Shown: piece after piece, positions 60,548 to 64,000 of the stretch
How the letters are laid out: every line of letters begins with the position of its first letter
Numbering within the stretch: position 1 is the first letter of the stretch
Source: Shimia sagamensis
Lineage (GTDB): Bacteria; Pseudomonadota; Alphaproteobacteria; Rhodobacterales; Rhodobacteraceae
DNA: 64,000 bases
Direction of reading: 5' to 3'
Assembly (NCBI RefSeq): GCF_900182745.1
Contig: NZ_FXTY01000003.1
Span: 310,001 to 374,000, forward strand
Program-made: the position numbers and the translations under genes
Notes under the pieces: model-generated
The model's input: only the letters and a program-made list of their open reading frames with translations
Told to the model about the DNA's origin: nothing
Databases searched by the model: none

Positions 60548-61042
60548 ATGTCTGTTCCGTCTCCTACCCTTCATTTGATGTGCGGATTGGCCGCTTCCGG
60601 TAAATCCACTTTGGCTAGGTGCTTGGCCTCTGAAACGGGAGGCGTGGTGATTTCCGAAGACCAGTGGCTGTCCGCGCTTTTTACAGATGAGCTGCACAGC
60701 CTGGCGGATTACGTGCGCTACTCCGCGCGATTGCGTCACGCCATGGGGCCACATGTGGTGGCGCTTTTGCAGGCCAGGCAAACGGTGGTGATGGATTTCC
60801 CGGCCAACACGCTTTCTACGCGGCACTGGTTGGGTGAGCTGGCGCGGCAAGCCGGCGTGCGTGCGCGACTTCATTACCTTGATGTACCGCAGGACATTTG
60901 TCGCAATCGGGCGATGGCGCGAAACCAAAACGGGACACATCCATTTCAACTTACGATGGACCAATTTGATCATTTGGCGTCGTACTTTGAGATACCAAGT
61001 GCCAACGAGGGCTTTGAATTGGTCTTACACAAGCACAGCTAA
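60548..61042 (+). CDS. P-loop AAA_33-type kinase-like protein
   Basis: The 164-residue protein has a P-loop GLAASGKSTLARCLA (about 13-27) and matches predicted small-molecule kinases: SEDQWLSALF, VVMDFPANTLSTRHWLGEL and the arginine-bearing lid region DICRNRAMARNQ. Related proteins phosphorylate nucleosides, sugars or aminoglycosides, but the substrate here is unknown. It stands alone between the Na/Pi carrier gene and a 426-base gap. Confidence 0.78.
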   Translation: MSVPSPTLHLMCGLAASGKSTLARCLASETGGVVISEDQWLSALFTDELHSLADYVRYSARLRHAMGPHVVALLQARQTVVMDFPANTLSTRHWLGELARQAGVRARLHYLDVPQDICRNRAMARNQNGTHPFQLTMDQFDHLASYFEIPSANEGFELVLHKHS

Positions 61043-61468
61043 ATCCAGCCTCAAGGCGGTGTTTTGGTGATTTTTGTAACTGTTGCGCGATGAATTGGTC
61101 TGGTCCATAGTCCGCGCGACGACGCCTAGAATGGGCGAAATGAGAGTCGGAGTTGTGGTTTTTGGCTGTGTTTTGAAAGGCTAAGCCGCCTTTCTCCTGT
61201 GTCTTGTGGATGCTTGGAGGCGAGTCGCCGAGGCGCCACGAGTAAGACAAAGACTAAGCAGAGGAGCGGTTAGAGCCAGAGGCCTCCGGTCGTAAAGCGG
61301 CTGAATTGGTTGCAAACCCGGTCATACCGGTCGCAAGCATAGCTAATCTGGGGACGGAGGAACCTTCGGGGTCTCTGCCTGCCAAACGCAACGTGCATGT
61401 TGTTAGCGAATGTTAACCTTTTGAGGGCTTTACTTCACGCGAAAGCGAAACCCTAACCAGACCAACCT
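61043..61468. other. gene-free leader before the hybrid kinase
   Basis: No open frame is convincing in these 426 bases. The segment 61265-61370 is rich in complementary stretches: TTGC and GCAA enclose CCGGT with ACCGG (61318-61330), and GCAAACC is followed by GGTCGCAAGC. A second fold is possible around GGGGACGGAGGAACCTTCGG. It may hold a structured 5' RNA. GTTAACC, a CtrA-like half-site, lies near 61410. Confidence 0.45.
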
Positions 61469-63757
61469 ATGAACCATGCCTCAACAGTATTTAGCCCGAT
61501 CGCGGGGCCATCAGCGCAGGAATCTGAGATTCGCGCACGGCGGAAGCTGTTGCTGGCTTATGCGGATGAACGGGTTCGGCGGCTGCCAGTACGCCTTGCG
61601 CTATACTTTATTGGGTGTTCGATTGGCTACTATGCCGTAGAGTTGCTCCCGGTTTTACTGAGCCTTTTCATTCTGTTGGCTGGGGATACAGTTGATTGCC
61701 TTCTGTTGCGAACCTTCGTGCGGCGGGAGGCTTTGGTGGGCAGCTTGCAGCGGGGGCAAAGATGCGCAACGTTGACCAGCGCGTTGCAGGGTATGAGCGT
61801 GGTGGCTGGCGTGTCGGTCTACTATTTCAAGCTCGGTGACGAAGCCAATATTCTGTTTGTGATTGGTGCTTTGGGGCTGGGCGCGGTGAACGCGGCGATT
61901 GTGCTGCCCAAGAACCCGGCGGCGGCATTCACGCGATTGTCTTTCTACCTCATGGCACCGTTCATCTACGTGGGACTACAGGCACTCTGGGCCAAAAGCT
62001 GGACGCCGTTTGTCATGATGGATGTTGCCGGCACCATGCTGGTATTCTGCATGTTGTATATGTTCTTGGCCTTCACCAAGTCAGGTATGAGCAATTTTCG
62101 GATCACCCAGGATTTGGAGCGACAGAAGTCCGAGATGAAGCTCATGTATGCCCGTATGGACCGGCATCAGACCGAGTTGCAGCAACTGTCACTTGTGGCG
62201 CGGCATGCCAATGACAGTGTGATCATTACCGACCGGGAGAGGCGCATAGTCTGGGTCAACGATGCCTTTACGCGGGTCACCGGGTTTTCATTTGCGGAGG
62301 CCAAAGGATCGATCATTGCTGATTTGCTGACCGGCGCGGATCATGCGCTGAAAGCGATCAACACCATTGATCTGGCTGTGGAAGCTGGCCAGCCGTTTCG
62401 CGGTGAAGTGCAAAACGTCACTCGCGATGGACGCAAGATTTGGTTGGACGTGAACCTATTCCCTATTCGGGGGCTTGATGGGGAACCGGAGTTTTTTGTC
62501 TCGATCGAGCGGGACGTGACGGAATCACGCAAATTGGCGGAGCAAATGGGCAAAGCCCGTCAGGCCGCTGAAGAGGGCGCGCGGGCCAAATCCGAGTTCT
62601 TGGCCAATATGAGCCACGAGATCAGGACACCGCTGACAGGGGTGATAGGAATGGCCGATCTATTGTCCGAGACGACGTTAGATTCGGAGCAAGAGCGCTA
62701 CGCCGACACGATCCGCGGGTCGTCACAGGCGCTTATGGCGATTATCAACGATATTCTGGATTTGTCCAAACTGGACGCGGGCCGGATGGAACTACATCCG
62801 GTGAGTTTTGCGCCGCGTGCCTGTGTTCAGGAAACACTTGATCTGTTGACACCTGCGGCGCGCAGCAAGGGTTTGGAGCTTACATGTCATGTGGACAGCA
62901 CAGCGCCGGAGTTCATCAAAGCTGATGATGGCCGGTTGCGGCAGGTGGTCACCAATATTGTTGGCAACGCCATCAAGTTCACCGAAGAGGGTGGGGTATA
63001 CTTGAAGCTGGGCCATGAAGTGGATGCGCAGGGCAAGCGGTTGATCGTTGAGGTCACAGACACTGGGATCGGCATTTCGAGGGAAAACCAGGCCCATATC
63101 TTTGATCATTTCACCCAGGCCGAAGCCGCAACCACGCGCAAATTTGGCGGCACGGGATTGGGTCTCTCGATTTCCAAACACATACTGGATGTGATGGGGG
63201 GCGCCATTTCGGTACACTCTGAAGAGGGTGAAGGTGCCAGCTTCCGCATGGAAGTCCCCTACGACGAGGCGGATCTGTCTTATGAGGCCCCCGGCAAGGT
63301 CGCGCAGGGCGTTCCTCTGACGCTTGTCCCGGGGCTACGGGTGCTGGTGGCGGAAGACAATAAGACCAACCGGTTCCTGTTGAAGAAATACCTGGCGGAT
63401 CAACCCATCGACTTGGCCTTTGCCAACGATGGTGTCGAAGCGGTGGAACAGGTGCAGAGTTTTGTGCCTGATCTTGTGTTTATGGACATGTCCATGCCCC
63501 GCATGAGCGGGCTGGAAGCGACGCGGGAAATTCGTGGTCTGGAGATTCCCCAGCCGTCCATTGTTGCTTTGACAGCCCATGCTTTTGATGAAGAGATGCG
63601 AGCTTGTTTGGATGCGGGTATGGATGACTTCCTGACCAAGCCGATCCGGAAAGCCGCGCTGATTGAGTGGATGGTTCAGTTTCAGCAACGTCTACTGGAT
63701 GCGCGTGCGACAGATCTAATTGAGGCCGGTGATCCACCTGTAGAAGGCGCGGCGTAA
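61469..63757 (+). CDS. hybrid sensor histidine kinase (PAS, kinase, receiver)
   Basis: The 762-residue protein has several membrane helices in residues 40-205, a coiled-coil link, a PAS domain (about 240-350, with ITDRERRIVWVNDAFTRVTG), a histidine box FLANMSHEIRTPLTGVIGMA with His383, an ATP-binding domain ending GTGLGLSISKHILDVMGG, and a receiver domain (about 625-745) with VLVAEDNKTNRFLLKKYLAD and phospho-acceptor Asp673 in LVFMDMSMPRMSG. It would pass phosphate on through an HPt protein encoded elsewhere. The PAS domain suggests redox, light or ligand sensing. Confidence 0.92.
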   Translation: MNHASTVFSPIAGPSAQESEIRARRKLLLAYADERVRRLPVRLALYFIGCSIGYYAVELLPVLLSLFILLAGDTVDCLLLRTFVRREALVGSLQRGQRCATLTSALQGMSVVAGVSVYYFKLGDEANILFVIGALGLGAVNAAIVLPKNPAAAFTRLSFYLMAPFIYVGLQALWAKSWTPFVMMDVAGTMLVFCMLYMFLAFTKSGMSNFRITQDLERQKSEMKLMYARMDRHQTELQQLSLVARHANDSVIITDRERRIVWVNDAFTRVTGFSFAEAKGSIIADLLTGADHALKAINTIDLAVEAGQPFRGEVQNVTRDGRKIWLDVNLFPIRGLDGEPEFFVSIERDVTESRKLAEQMGKARQAAEEGARAKSEFLANMSHEIRTPLTGVIGMADLLSETTLDSEQERYADTIRGSSQALMAIINDILDLSKLDAGRMELHPVSFAPRACVQETLDLLTPAARSKGLELTCHVDSTAPEFIKADDGRLRQVVTNIVGNAIKFTEEGGVYLKLGHEVDAQGKRLIVEVTDTGIGISRENQAHIFDHFTQAEAATTRKFGGTGLGLSISKHILDVMGGAISVHSEEGEGASFRMEVPYDEADLSYEAPGKVAQGVPLTLVPGLRVLVAEDNKTNRFLLKKYLADQPIDLAFANDGVEAVEQVQSFVPDLVFMDMSMPRMSGLEATREIRGLEIPQPSIVALTAHAFDEEMRACLDAGMDDFLTKPIRKAALIEWMVQFQQRLLDARATDLIEAGDPPVEGAA

Positions 63758-63909
63758 GCGCGGCGCGTGAGGGCGATTTTCCTTTGTCTCCCAATCTCAA
63801 ATTTGTAAAATTTTGAAATTGTTTTGTTACGAGGCCCGACAACAATCTTGGCATTGATTTAATCCGCATTTCTTAGATCGAGACTCCACTTGTTTCTGGA
63901 GCCTCGGTC

Positions 63910-64000
63910 ATGGCCACAACTTTTGATGTTTTTTATCTCGGCGTCTTTGCAGATCTCGATCCAATTGAAGGGGACTATTCTGCTGAAAACGCCGAAAGTT
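63910..64000 (+). CDS. probable Hint-domain secreted protein, N-terminal end (partial)
   Basis: The frame opens at an ATG at 63910 and runs off the window after 30 codons: MATTFDVFYLGVFADLDPIE, then GDYSAENAES. This beginning resembles a set of large roseobacter proteins that start with a T-F-x-V-x-x-L-G-x-x-A-D-x-D motif and carry a C-terminal Hint autoprocessing domain, often with RTX-like features. Only the start is visible, so the assignment rests on motif memory. Confidence 0.45.
   Translation, partial: MATTFDVFYLGVFADLDPIEGDYSAENAES

Noticed and set aside
1..64000. CRISPR array or rRNA operon
   Set aside because: No regularly spaced repeats and no rRNA-like sequence were seen; only one tRNA gene is present.

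Overview
The window looks like chromosomal DNA of an alphaproteobacterium of the Rhodobacterales (Roseobacter group). The pointers are a bztABCD glutamate/glutamine transporter, an ATP12-type F1-ATPase chaperone, three DUF1127 proteins, an extended RnpA, and the general protein sequences. No genus can be named from the sequence alone. No insertion sequence, prophage, CRISPR array or rRNA operon was seen.

Positions 1-30500 hold the large ribosomal protein cluster (S10, spc and alpha operons), cut into five blocks by four groups of unrelated genes. The blocks are rpsJ-rplC-rplD-rplW (1938-3891), rplB-rpsS-rplV-rpsC-rplP (6291-8933), rpmC to rpmD (15341-19647), rplO-secY-adk (23807-26325) and rpsM-rpsK-rpoA-rplQ (27979-30441). 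Each of the first four blocks ends in a strong intrinsic terminator, and each restart has a sigma70-like promoter with a 17-base, C-rich spacer. The inserted groups are: (1) a sulfotransferase, an NTF2-like protein and a lipoprotein; (2) a chemoreceptor, a 2OG-Fe(II) oxygenase-like protein, a tandem duplicated small secreted protein, an AraC regulator and a Doc-type toxin-antitoxin pair; (3) three DUF1127 genes, an SRPBCC protein with a divergent WYL regulator, and an M20 amidohydrolase; (4) a secreted protein joining an RHS core motif to a lipase-like domain, with a membrane-anchored partner gene. Several gaps between ribosomal genes carry strong RNA hairpins.

Positions 30600-38400 carry mostly plus-strand housekeeping genes: an alpha/beta hydrolase, a flavin oxidoreductase, a Do-like periplasmic protease, rarA, a fluoride channel, an RluA-family pseudouridine synthase, a HAD phosphatase and the ATP12 chaperone. 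The bztABCD operon follows (38589-43151). The minus strand then holds a DUF411 protein, a short overlapping operon (sterol desaturase family, Fe-S protein, SixA-like phosphatase), argB, an antibiotic-monooxygenase-fold protein and the rpmH-rnpA pair.

From 48237 the plus strand has a TVP38/TMEM64 membrane protein with a disulfide-reductase-family flavoprotein, an orphan histidine kinase and tRNA-Arg(ACG). A divergent LysR regulator and a complete ugpBAECQ operon for glycerol-3-phosphate and glycerophosphodiesters come next, followed by a Na/Pi cotransporter, so 53-60 kb reads as a phosphorus-acquisition region. A small P-loop kinase-like protein and a hybrid PAS histidine kinase with an unexplained 426-base leader close the window. 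Genes are cut at both ends: the tail of a HisD-family dehydrogenase at the left and the first 30 codons of a probable Hint-type secreted protein at the right.
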